Below are positions 29,289 through 38,184 of a DNA stretch of 41,203 nucleotides, piece by piece. The stretch spans positions 4,893-46,095 of the forward strand of contig JABBNY010000002.1 in the NCBI GenBank assembly GCA_019352095.1, in the 5' to 3' direction. The stretch's first letter is position 1; each line of letters begins with the position of its first letter. The position numbers and the translations under genes are program-made. This DNA is from Acidobacteriota bacterium (GTDB lineage: Bacteria; Actinomycetota; Acidimicrobiia; Acidimicrobiales; RAAP-2). Below the pieces are notes generated by a model. The model had not been told where the DNA came from, did no database searches, and worked only from the letters and a program-made list of their open reading frames with translations.

Positions 29289-30641
29289 TTATTGCGTCTC
29301 GCCTCGACCCCAGGTCGTATTGAGGTTCGATTGTGATTCGCGAAGGCCGTTCATTGGACCACCGGCGGAGTAGTAACGCTTGCCCGCGACGAGCAGCTCT
29401 TCGGCGGGGAACTTCGTGATGACTTCACAGCCCGTCGCGGTCACCACAACCTCTTCTTCAATTCGAGCCGCCGACCAACCATCCTTCGCCGGCCAGTACG
29501 TCTCCAGTGCGAAGACCATTCCCTCTTCGAGGGTCTCGGGGCTGTCAAAAGAGACCATCCGGCTGAAGATCGGTCGCTCCCAGATCGACAAACCCAAGCC
29601 GTGACCGTATTGCAGGCCAAAGGCGGCCTCTTCACTTGGGAAGCCGAAATCCTGCGCCTTGGGCCAGACCGCGACCACGTCTGCGGTCGTCACGCCCGGC
29701 TTCACCATGGCAATGGCGGTATCGATGAGCTCGCGGCACTTCGTGTAGGCGTCACGCTGGGCGACCGAAGCGCTGCCCACCGCGAAGGTGCGGTAGTAGC
29801 ACGTTCGATAGCCGTTGAAACTGTGAAGGATGTCAAAGAATGCGGGGTCTCCAGGTCGAATCAGTCGGTCACTGTAGACGTGCGGGTGTGGCGAGCAGCG
29901 CTCACCCGAGATCGCATTCACGCCCTCGACGTGCTCGGACCCGAGGTCGTACAGGGTCTTGTTGACAACCCCCACGCACTCGTTCTCTCGCACGCCCGGT
30001 CGAAGGAAGGTGTAGAGCTCCTCGTACGCGGCGTCGACCATCGACGCGGCCTGGGTCAGGAGGGAGATCTCATCGGTTGTCTTGATGCGACGAGCCTCGA
30101 GGAAGACCTGTTGTCCATCTACCAGCGTGATGCCCTCTTTGGCGAAGGCTGAGAGCACCGGCATCTCGATGACGTCGACGCCGACGGGCTCATTTTGGAG
30201 CCCAAACTGCAGGAGGACCTCCTTCACTTTCTGGGCGACCGAACCCGCGCGGTCGGCGTTCGGCGAGATGGCGCCTCGCAAGGTCGAGATGCCTGCGCGC
30301 GCGCCTTCGTAAGGAACTGACGTGCCGTCGGGCAACACCTGGACGCCACTCAGCCAAGGGTTGTAGAGCTGGTGGTGTCGCGCCGCGGACCCGAAGTCCC
30401 ACACGATTGGCTTGCCACCACGCGGCAAGAGCGCGAAACGGATCAACTTGTCCATTGCCCACGTACCGATGTGAGTGCCGGTCATGTAACGAATGTTGTG
30501 GAAATCGAAGGTCAACAATGCGCCAAGATCCGAACGCTCGAGTTCCGTCTGCAATTTCGCGAGTCTCTCCTCGCGCAGCCGGGGCATGTCGACGCGGCTC
30601 TCCCAGTCGACAGCACTGTTCCCGTTTGTGTGGATACCCAT
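29289..30641 (-). CDS. M24 (pita-bread fold, Xaa-Pro peptidase/DddP-like) family protein
   Basis: Creatinase-like N-terminal domain (LLTFDFHNIRYMTGTHIGTWAMDK), then PAFFDILHSFNGYRTCYYRTF, YGHGLGLSIWERP, EEGMVFALETYWP, ARIEEEVVVT. Confidence 0.85.
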   Translation of the reverse strand: MGIHTNGNSAVDWESRVDMPRLREERLAKLQTELERSDLGALLTFDFHNIRYMTGTHIGTWAMDKLIRFALLPRGGKPIVWDFGSAARHHQLYNPWLSGVQVLPDGTSVPYEGARAGISTLRGAISPNADRAGSVAQKVKEVLLQFGLQNEPVGVDVIEMPVLSAFAKEGITLVDGQQVFLEARRIKTTDEISLLTQAASMVDAAYEELYTFLRPGVRENECVGVVNKTLYDLGSEHVEGVNAISGERCSPHPHVYSDRLIRPGDPAFFDILHSFNGYRTCYYRTFAVGSASVAQRDAYTKCRELIDTAIAMVKPGVTTADVVAVWPKAQDFGFPSEEAAFGLQYGHGLGLSIWERPIFSRMVSFDSPETLEEGMVFALETYWPAKDGWSAARIEEEVVVTATGCEVITKFPAEELLVAGKRYYSAGGPMNGLRESQSNLNTTWGRGETQ

Positions 30642-30679
30642 GACTACTCCAACCTTTCCTGATTAAGAGACTATTTTGC

Positions 30680-31699
30680 TTAGCGCTGGCGCTTTCGAGC
30701 CCACATGTCCAAACCGACTGCAATCAGCAAGATGACACCGAGCACGATCTGTTGATACAACGGGTCAAAGCCCAAGAGATCGAAACCATTACCAATCAAG
30801 GCAATGAAGAGCACACCGATGACGGTGCGCGGTACCGCACCTTCACCACCCGCGATTGAGGTCCCGCCAACCACGATGCCGGCGAGGACGGTGAAGGCCA
30901 AGGCGCTTCCACCCGATGATGCCTGGGCACTCAAAACCCGTGAGGTATCGATGATGCCACCAGCGGCGGCGGCTCCACCACTCAAGACGAACGTCACGAT
31001 GCGCACCATATTGACACGCACACCAGCGAGGCGGGCTGCTTCTGCGTTTCCGCCGGCGGCAACCACGAAGCGGCCGAACGTCGTCCTCGACAACAAGAGT
31101 GCCAGGGCAACGACGATGACGATCATGATCCACACGGCGCTCGGCATCCCCAAGAAATTGGTCCCCGCGACTTTCGCAAAACCCGGATCGGTGGTGAGGA
31201 CAATAAGGTTTCCGCCGGTGACCTTGGTGGCGATGCCCCCGATCACAAATGACATAGCCAACGTTGTGATCAGTGGATTGATCTTGAAGACGGTGACGAT
31301 TGTTCCATTGACGAGACCAATGAGGAGTCCGATACCCAACCCCGCGACGACCGCAATCCAGGGCGCATGGTGCTCAGCTATCTGGCCCGCAATGACACTG
31401 GTGAGTCCGTAGGTCGCGCCGACCGAGAGGTCGATGCCCCCGGCGACCAAGACCAAGGTACCCGCCGCCGCTATGACGAGCAGCGATGCCTGCTGGTCGA
31501 GGATGTTGATCAGATTCGTGCTCTGCAGGAACGGCTGACTCGATATCGAAAGGATGATGAACAGAATTAGGAAGGGTATGAAGATACCCGCCGTGCGCCA
31601 CGACCCGAGAAGCCGCGAGACGTTGAAGTGAGTGTCGCTGCTACTTTCGCTCGGCGTCTCTACGTCCTTCACGTCGCTAACTGGTGCGTTAGCCATCAC
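30680..31699 (-). CDS. RbsC-type ABC transporter permease
   Basis: NLINILDQQASLLVIAAAGTLVLVAGGIDLSVGATYGLTSVIAG...GGNAEAARLAGVRVNMVRI...GGTSIAGGEGAVPRTVIGVLFIALIGNGFDLLG. Confidence 0.94.
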   Translation of the reverse strand: MMANAPVSDVKDVETPSESSSDTHFNVSRLLGSWRTAGIFIPFLILFIILSISSQPFLQSTNLINILDQQASLLVIAAAGTLVLVAGGIDLSVGATYGLTSVIAGQIAEHHAPWIAVVAGLGIGLLIGLVNGTIVTVFKINPLITTLAMSFVIGGIATKVTGGNLIVLTTDPGFAKVAGTNFLGMPSAVWIMIVIVVALALLLSRTTFGRFVVAAGGNAEAARLAGVRVNMVRIVTFVLSGGAAAAGGIIDTSRVLSAQASSGGSALAFTVLAGIVVGGTSIAGGEGAVPRTVIGVLFIALIGNGFDLLGFDPLYQQIVLGVILLIAVGLDMWARKRQR

Positions 31700-33252
31700 A
31701 CTTCTCCTTCTATGACTGTGGGCTGTGAAAATGCTGCTTCGAGAACTGACTGTTGATTCATCTGCTCACCGCGAAGGTCGGCGACGATGCGCCCCAACCT
31801 CATGACCATGATCCGATGCGAGATTCCCAGGACCTCTTCAAGGTCAGAGGAAATGACAATGATGCCCATACCGGTCTGGGCGAGTTCGACCAGCATGTCG
31901 TAGATAGCGCGCTTGGAACCAACGTCTACGCCTCGCGTTGGTTCATCAGCGATCAAGATGGCGGGCTCGCACATCGCGATTCTCGCGAACAGCAACTTCT
32001 GCTGGTTACCGCCCGAGAGTGACGACGCGGGCACCTTCATGTTCGCGGCCTTCACTTTGACGCGCGTCATGAGTCCCGAGACGACGGCGCGTTCCCTTGA
32101 CTTAGAAATCCAACCGAAGCGGCTGACTTTGTCCAGTCGCGAGAGCGTGATGTTCTCCTTGACCGACCGGCCGACGAGCAGCCCCATCTCTTTTCGTGAC
32201 TCGGGGATGAATGACAGTCCACGTTGGATCGACGTGTGTGGGCTGTGTCCCTTCAATTCTTGACCTTCCAGCAGTACTACGCCCTTGGTCACCTTCGCGT
32301 CTCGAAAGATTGCCCGAGCCAACTCTGAACGTCCCGAACCGACCAGGCCCGCTATGCCGACGATCTCTCCCGCGTGAACCGTGAGCGACGCATCGCTCAC
32401 TTGTGGGGCGTACAGGTGATCAATGGACAACACGGTCGTCGCGTCTGGATCGGCCGGTTGCTTCTCTGGGAACGCTGCGCCGAGTGAGCGCCCCAACATA
32501 CCCTCGATGAGCGAACTCTCAGTGGCGTCCTTGGCGGCAACGGTACTGATCAATCGGCCATCACGCAACGTCGTAATCGTGTCCGAGAGCGCCAAGACCT
32601 CGGACAAGAAGTGTGAGATGAGCACGACACTCTGGCCGTTGCTCGCAAGGGATCGGATCACCTCGTAGAGCGCCTCGGCCTCGTCACCCGACAGCGCCCC
32701 GGTGGGTTCATCCATGATCAAGACCGCCGCGTTTCGCGACAACGCGCGCATGATCTCCACTTTTTGTTGATCAGCGGTGCGAAGGCTCCCGGCCATCGCC
32801 CCTGGCGTCAGTCGGAAACCGACTTGTTCGGCCAGCTCATTGAAACGTCGACGCGATTCGCGTCGACGTACGAAGCCCGCCCTATTCGCGGTGATGCCGA
32901 GAAAGACGTTCTCCTCGACGCTCAGCCCCGGAACGATGGCGAGCTCCTGGGCGATAGTGACGATGCCGTGAGCCAATCCTTCTCGAGGTGAGTGCAGCGC
33001 TACAGGCGCACCGTTCAGACGGACTTCGCCGTCGTCTGGTGTCAAGACTCCCGAGACGATCTTTCCCAGCGTCGACTTACCCGCTCCGTTCTCCCCCACC
33101 AACGCATGAACGGTGCCCGCCTTAAGCGTGACCGAGACATTGTCGAGGGCAAGTGCCCCACCGAACCGCTTCGATACACCGGCCACCTCGACATCGAGGC
33201 CAGTGTGTCGAACGGTTCGGTGGGTGTCGTTATCCGTTATACCTGCCGACAT
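31696..33252 (-). CDS. RbsA-type ABC transporter ATP-binding protein (two ABC domains)
   Basis: HALVGENGAGKSTLGKIVSG; VLIMDEPTGALSGDE; SLSGGNQQKLLFARIAMCEPAILIADEPTRGVDVGSK. Confidence 0.95.
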   Translation of the reverse strand: MSAGITDNDTHRTVRHTGLDVEVAGVSKRFGGALALDNVSVTLKAGTVHALVGENGAGKSTLGKIVSGVLTPDDGEVRLNGAPVALHSPREGLAHGIVTIAQELAIVPGLSVEENVFLGITANRAGFVRRRESRRRFNELAEQVGFRLTPGAMAGSLRTADQQKVEIMRALSRNAAVLIMDEPTGALSGDEAEALYEVIRSLASNGQSVVLISHFLSEVLALSDTITTLRDGRLISTVAAKDATESSLIEGMLGRSLGAAFPEKQPADPDATTVLSIDHLYAPQVSDASLTVHAGEIVGIAGLVGSGRSELARAIFRDAKVTKGVVLLEGQELKGHSPHTSIQRGLSFIPESRKEMGLLVGRSVKENITLSRLDKVSRFGWISKSRERAVVSGLMTRVKVKAANMKVPASSLSGGNQQKLLFARIAMCEPAILIADEPTRGVDVGSKRAIYDMLVELAQTGMGIIVISSDLEEVLGISHRIMVMRLGRIVADLRGEQMNQQSVLEAAFSQPTVIEGEV

Positions 33253-33316
33253 TTCAGTCCACGATTCCATTCACACGATTGACTTGGGGAGACTTACACC
33301 CAGCTCAGACTGAGGA

Positions 33317-34336
33317 TCAGCCTGGCCATTCTCCAGTCCACTTGCTGGCGTTGGCCTTGGTGACAAGACCGTGGCTCGGAAGCGACGCCACCGGGTCAAT
33401 GCGTCCCGAGTTGCGGCCGGTCTTGATTGCCTTGATAAGCGCCATCATGCCAAGCTGACCTTCGGAGGACGGCGCCTGAGCTACGTCGGAGTACCAGGCA
33501 CCCGACGCGACACCCGCGATGCCAGCCGAGCTTGCGCCGAAGCCCTCGAGCATCACCGACGTGTTGTTAGCGGCCTTCAGTGCCACCTGTGCACCTTCGA
33601 TGCTCTGGTCCGAACCAACGATGAGGTTGAGGTTTGGGTTGGCTTGGAGGATGTTGGCCACGGTGGTGTCTGCGGCCGCAATCGAGAAGTAGCCCGATCC
33701 GTCAGCAACCTGCTTCACGCTCGGTGTCGTCGCGATTTCCTTTGCGAAGGAGTTGTAGATTGCGGTGTCCAAAGTCGAACCCTTGTAGTTGTAGATGTAG
33801 GCGATGTTGCAAGGGTTCAGGTTCTTCGAGGCGCACGCCTGGATGACCTGCTGGCCCATGGTCTTCCCGATCTGGGTGGGAAGGAACACCACGTTCGCTG
33901 AAAGACCCTTCACCTGAGGGGCGTCAGTCGCGTAGCTGGTGCCCAAGATCTGGTCAATGTTCACGACCTTGATGCGACGCTTGATGGCTTGCTTCACGAG
34001 CGGGATCAGGTTGGTCGAGACGATGGGCTGGGTAATGATCCCTCGGTACTGCCCTGACGTGATCGCGTTTTGAAGTTGGGCGTACTGCGTCGCCGGGTTG
34101 TTGTTCGCGTCAAAGACGGTGATCTGCACGCCGTCTGCCGCAGCAACGGCCTTCGCCGCGGCCAACATCGGCGCGTCATAACTGTTCGAGACTGCGAAGG
34201 ACAGGTACGCAACCTTGATGGGCTTGGCCTTGGCCTTGGCTGCTTGGACCGACGTACCAGCACCAATCCACGTTGTCGCCATCAACGTAATTCCGAGTGC
34301 CGCACTCGAGGCACGGCCTAGTTTGCTTCTAAACAT
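33317..34336 (-). CDS. RbsB-type periplasmic substrate-binding protein
   Basis: Signal peptide, then KVAYLSFAVSNSYDAPMLAAAKAVAAADGVQITVFDANNNPATQYAQLQNAITSGQYRGIITQPI. Confidence 0.92.
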   Translation of the reverse strand: MFRSKLGRASSAALGITLMATTWIGAGTSVQAAKAKAKPIKVAYLSFAVSNSYDAPMLAAAKAVAAADGVQITVFDANNNPATQYAQLQNAITSGQYRGIITQPIVSTNLIPLVKQAIKRRIKVVNIDQILGTSYATDAPQVKGLSANVVFLPTQIGKTMGQQVIQACASKNLNPCNIAYIYNYKGSTLDTAIYNSFAKEIATTPSVKQVADGSGYFSIAAADTTVANILQANPNLNLIVGSDQSIEGAQVALKAANNTSVMLEGFGASSAGIAGVASGAWYSDVAQAPSSEGQLGMMALIKAIKTGRNSGRIDPVASLPSHGLVTKANASKWTGEWPG

Positions 34337-34486
34337 TGAATTTCCCCCAATACAATGTCGGACGCAACTTGCGCACGACCTTTGCTAGTGCAACGCGCAT
34401 TCACAGCACGCGGTCTGCTGATCCCGTAGGAATCGAGCGAAGCCCCCCCGCGCCGTTTGAACGTGCGCTACCCCCTCTGGTTCACG

Positions 34487-34515
34487 ACAATAACGATGTT
34501 TAATTAACATGTCAA
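34487..34515 (-). promoter_or_regulatory. Sigma70-type promoter for the ABC operon
   Basis: Minus strand TTGACA (34515-34510), 17-bp spacer, TATTGT (34492-34487). Confidence 0.6.
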
Positions 34516-34528
34516 GTAGCAGTGAACA
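34510..34528. promoter_or_regulatory. Operator-like site A (19 bp)
   Basis: Minus strand TGTTCACTGCTACTTGACA; 15/19 identical to site B in one orientation; overlaps the -35. Confidence 0.55.
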
Positions 34529-34613
34529 CATTGAACACCCTGAGAACACCACGCTCGAATCGCCGCCTCGTCGTCCACACGCGATGGTGTGACGACTCGC
34601 GCAACACGTAACG

Positions 34614-34660
34614 CGGTCCCAACGGTGACCCTCGAAATGCGAGCGTCACCGTTGGGACCG
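34614..34660 (-). terminator. Strong hairpin terminator candidate after the amidohydrolase
   Basis: CGGTCCCAACGGTGAC ... GTCACCGTTGGGACCG (16 bp), one C/C mismatch, then CTCG-aaatg-CGAG. Confidence 0.7.
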
Positions 34661-34676
34661 ACGTAGAGGACCAGAA

Positions 34677-36116
34677 CTACTTCGCGTACGTGTAGGGATT
34701 GTCCTGCTTGTAGCGCGTTGGTATCTCTGGGTTCATGCCCGCGTTCCACGCTTCCTCGCCAAGAGTGTCAGCGAGGAACGTGACGGTCTCCTCGGTCAAC
34801 GTCTTGGCGCGATCGAGGTCAATACCGATCAACTTGTGCTCGTGCTTCACGATGTTGCCGTTGATCACCACGGTGTGCACATCGGCCCGCTGGGCTTGCA
34901 TCGTCACGTGACCGTACGGATTGAGGATCGGGAACATCACCGGAGACGCGTCGTTCTTGATGAGCACGATGTCGGCCTTCTTGCCTACTTCGAGGCTGCC
35001 GATCTTGCTGTCCAGACCGAGAGCCCGGCTGCCGCCGCGAGTTGCCCAGTCAACGACTTCTTCGGAACGAAGATCCAAGTGCGTCACCGTCTCATCTTTC
35101 TGATGGGCTTCGAAATGCTGACGAGACCGGTCGGCACCGAGCGTCGTTCTCATGGCGCTAAACAGGTCCGCACTCCACCACACTGAGGTGTCGTGTGAGA
35201 GCGAGACCGGGATGTCGAATTGACGTAGTTTCCACGACGAGGGGTACCCCTGGCCGGCGCTCTGCTCGCTCTCGGTTGACACCGACGCCGAGCAACCGCA
35301 CGCCGCGATGCGACAGTAAGAATCGTCTGAAAGGGTGGACGCGTGAACGAAAATGGTGTCTGTTCCCATGAAGCCGTTCTCGTGCATCAAGCGCACGCTC
35401 TCGTCGCCGGTGGCGCCACGCACGCCAGCGTGGGTTGTGACACCCACCCCCAGATCACGCGCCACTTCGAACGCGGCGCGCTCAGGGAACTCTGGATCGC
35501 CCGTGACGTCAAAGGCGATCTGGAAGCCGAGCGTGTCGCCCTTGCCGTCGATGCGACGCTTGTAGAAGTCCTTGAACTCCTTCTCGGTCGTCCATTCCCA
35601 CGGCCCGCGCTGAATGTTGCCATAGGCCAAGATGAACCGACCCGGCACCGCTTCGAGTGCATCGACTGCAGCATCAGCGTGCTCTGTGGTCTGCAGCCCA
35701 TGTGACCAGTCGACCGATGTCGTGACGCCTGCATCGATAGCTTCGATGCCCGACAACAGGTTCCCCGCGTAGATGTCCTGCGGACGAAAGTTCCGACCGT
35801 GCTCCAGGTAGTACCACACGAAGTACTGCGAGAGTGTCCAGTCCGCACCGTATCCCCGCATAGCGGTTTGCCACATGTGACGGTGCGTGTCGATCATGCC
35901 AGGCATGACGATGCCGCCCTTCGCATCTATCACCAACGCGTCGTCGGGTGCCTTTATATCGGTACCGATTTCCTTGATCACTCCATCGGCCACGAGGACA
36001 TCGCAGTTCTTCAACACGCGATGCGTGTTGTCCATAGTGAGCACTAACCCATTTCTAAACACAATGGCTCGTCCGTGCTCGAGTGATTCCCCCGTCGAAC
36101 TAACAGCTTTATTCAT
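34677..36116 (-). CDS. TRZ/ATZ-type amidohydrolase (SsnA/AtzA-like superfamily)
   Basis: IVMPGMIDTHRHMWQTAMRGYGADWTLSQYFVW (HxH), GVGVTTHAG, VSLSHDTSVWW, SLEVGKKADIVLI; start taken at MNKAVSSTGE. Confidence 0.9.
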   Translation of the reverse strand: MNKAVSSTGESLEHGRAIVFRNGLVLTMDNTHRVLKNCDVLVADGVIKEIGTDIKAPDDALVIDAKGGIVMPGMIDTHRHMWQTAMRGYGADWTLSQYFVWYYLEHGRNFRPQDIYAGNLLSGIEAIDAGVTTSVDWSHGLQTTEHADAAVDALEAVPGRFILAYGNIQRGPWEWTTEKEFKDFYKRRIDGKGDTLGFQIAFDVTGDPEFPERAAFEVARDLGVGVTTHAGVRGATGDESVRLMHENGFMGTDTIFVHASTLSDDSYCRIAACGCSASVSTESEQSAGQGYPSSWKLRQFDIPVSLSHDTSVWWSADLFSAMRTTLGADRSRQHFEAHQKDETVTHLDLRSEEVVDWATRGGSRALGLDSKIGSLEVGKKADIVLIKNDASPVMFPILNPYGHVTMQAQRADVHTVVINGNIVKHEHKLIGIDLDRAKTLTEETVTFLADTLGEEAWNAGMNPEIPTRYKQDNPYTYAK

Positions 36117-36150
36117 GACACCCCCACGCATCATCTCTGATTGTCTCTGG

Positions 36151-36178
36151 AGCGTAGCACCGTGTTCACTATTGTCAA
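36151..36178 (-). promoter_or_regulatory. Sigma70-type promoter for the amidohydrolase
   Basis: Minus strand TTGACA (36178-36173), 16-bp spacer, TACGCT (36156-36151). Confidence 0.5.
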
Positions 36179-36191
36179 GAGCTACTTGACA
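36173..36191. promoter_or_regulatory. Operator-like site B: perfect inverted repeat
   Basis: TGTCAAG-agcta-CTTGACA (7-bp arms), overlapping the -35 of the amidohydrolase promoter. Confidence 0.6.
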
Positions 36192-36379
36192 CACACGCGC
36201 CACTCGGGACCGCTGCTTCGACGCTTCGCTGTCAGGTCATCCACCAACTTGGAGAGCGTTCCAACATCGAAGAGGGAGGATGCCACAAAATCATAGGCAT
36301 ACATTGAAGATGCGTCGTTGACGTGGTCCTCGGTCAGCTCGACGGCGCTCGACTCCTCGTCCGCGACAAAAGTAAGTTA

Positions 36380-36398
36380 TGTTTGACTGTACTGAACA
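36380..36398. promoter_or_regulatory. Operator-like site C upstream of the SDR gene
   Basis: TGTTTGACTGTACTGAACA; 11/19 identity to site A on the same (+) strand, keeps TGT-N13-ACA and TGAACA. Confidence 0.4.
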
Positions 36399-36420
36399 GA
36401 GACAGAGGGGGCTTGTGTCA

Positions 36421-37128
36421 ATGCAGCAATCAAACATGGAGGGGCGCACCGCTGTGGTGCTTGGCGGCACGTCTGGAATCGGTAAAGAGATCGTCAAGTC
36501 GCTGGCCGCCAAGGGCGCAACGGTCTACCTTTCTGGTCGCAGCGCTGAAAGCGCCGAGAACGCCGCGACCGAGATCGGCATGGGAACCATTGGACTGGCC
36601 GTCGATCTCAGTGAGCCAGAACACATCGCCGCCTCACTCTCGTCAATCGCGTCCGTTGACTACTTGGTGATTCCCGCAATCGAGCGCGACTCGAACACCA
36701 TCGCCGATTACAACATCGCCGGCGCAGTTCGATTGGTCACCCTCAAATTGGTGGGTTATGCGGAGTCGATTCACGCACTTCGCGACCGCTTCAGCACCAA
36801 CGCGTCGGTCGTGCTCTTTGGCGGCCTCGCGATGGAACGCCCCTACCCCGGCTCGACGACTGTCTCGACTGTTAACGGAGGTGTCGTGGGAATGATCCAC
36901 ACGCTTGCCTGCGAACTAGCCCCGGTGCGCATCAACGCCATCCACCCCGGCATCATCGGCGACAGTCCGTACTGGGAGAATAAAGACAACAGTCCGATCA
37001 TCTCGCGCACGCCCCTGGGGCGTCTCGTCACGATGCAAGAGATTGTGCACTCAGTCGAGTTTCTCCTTGAGAACACAGGGGTGAACGGCGTCAACTTGAA
37101 CATGGATGGTGGTTGGCTGTTCAAGTAA
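36421..37128 (+). CDS. Short-chain dehydrogenase/reductase (SDR)
   Basis: AVVLGGTSGIGKEIVKSLAAKGATVYLSGRS...YPGSTTVSTVNGGVVGMIHTLACELAPVRINAIHPGIIGD...GVNGVNLNMDGGWL; start taken at MQQSNMEGR. Confidence 0.9.
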   Translation: MQQSNMEGRTAVVLGGTSGIGKEIVKSLAAKGATVYLSGRSAESAENAATEIGMGTIGLAVDLSEPEHIAASLSSIASVDYLVIPAIERDSNTIADYNIAGAVRLVTLKLVGYAESIHALRDRFSTNASVVLFGGLAMERPYPGSTTVSTVNGGVVGMIHTLACELAPVRINAIHPGIIGDSPYWENKDNSPIISRTPLGRLVTMQEIVHSVEFLLENTGVNGVNLNMDGGWLFK

Positions 37129-37170
37129 TACGCCAACGACCGCTACCTGGAAGCCATTAGGAGAGACACT

Positions 37171-38082
37171 ATGCACCACGCAACAAAGATCGACGACACC
37201 GCGGCGTACACGCCATCGTCCTACGAGGGTCATTCGTCGGGCTTTCGACGACAAATCCTGGTGAACCGTGCTATCGGTTCGCCACACATGACACTGTCCG
37301 TAGGTCATCTCGCCACAGACGGCTACGTCGCAACTCAGTTGCACTCTTTTGAGGTCAGCATCTACGTCTTCTCGGGCAGCCTCGCGGTCACCACACTGGG
37401 CGCGACAACGTTGCTCGAGGAGAACAACGTCATCGTCCTTCCACTCGCCACTGCCTACGCGCTTCGAGCAATCAACGGACCAGTCAAGTGGCTACAGATG
37501 GCTTCTCCCGCGGAACTCGATGATGGACGACGACACGACACATTCTTCACCGGTGAGACACTCGCCGAAACCGTACCCGAAGCGCCGGACATGCGTGACC
37601 CACGTAATCGAAATGCTGCGCGATTCGACGCCGAATCAATGGATCTCAAGCGGCTCGCCGGCGGCTCTGACGTCAACGCACCCACGGTATCCCCGAGCAT
37701 GGCCACTGCCCTCTTGGCCTACAGCGGTATTGGTGTGAAGATGCTCGTCGACCAGCAGGTCGGTGCGCAACTGCACACCATGTTCATCGTTGACTACCAG
37801 CCCACCGCCATCGCCCACCCTCACGACCATCCCTTCGAAGAGGCCTACGTCTTCGTCGAGGGCGAGGTCCACGCTCTGGTCGATGGCGAATTAATGGTGT
37901 TCCATCCAGGCGACGTCCTCTGGGCAGGCGTCGGGGCGGACCATGGATTCGAAAATCGCGGTGATGGTCTCGTGCGCTGGATCGAAGTTCAAACTCCCCA
38001 GCCGCCCACTCGCCACTCGTACAGGTTCAGTCGCGAGTGGGAACACTTGTCGACAAAGTTGGAGCACGGTCACGAGCACTAG
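37171..38082 (+). CDS. Bicupin protein (ureidoglycine aminohydrolase-like fold)
   Basis: C-terminal cupin HPHDHPFEEAYVFVEGEVHALVDGELMVFHPGDVLWAGVGADHGFEN has the metal-binding pattern; N-terminal cupin is degenerate. Confidence 0.85.
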   Translation: MHHATKIDDTAAYTPSSYEGHSSGFRRQILVNRAIGSPHMTLSVGHLATDGYVATQLHSFEVSIYVFSGSLAVTTLGATTLLEENNVIVLPLATAYALRAINGPVKWLQMASPAELDDGRRHDTFFTGETLAETVPEAPDMRDPRNRNAARFDAESMDLKRLAGGSDVNAPTVSPSMATALLAYSGIGVKMLVDQQVGAQLHTMFIVDYQPTAIAHPHDHPFEEAYVFVEGEVHALVDGELMVFHPGDVLWAGVGADHGFENRGDGLVRWIEVQTPQPPTRHSYRFSREWEHLSTKLEHGHEH

Positions 38083-38184
38083 ACACCGAATCAGATGAAG
38101 TGCCGAGTCCGCTGCCATATGTGCGTGAAGTACCTAGAATTTGAGAAGTGAATTGTTACTGGACGGTCAAGGGAGAGTTGTTAG

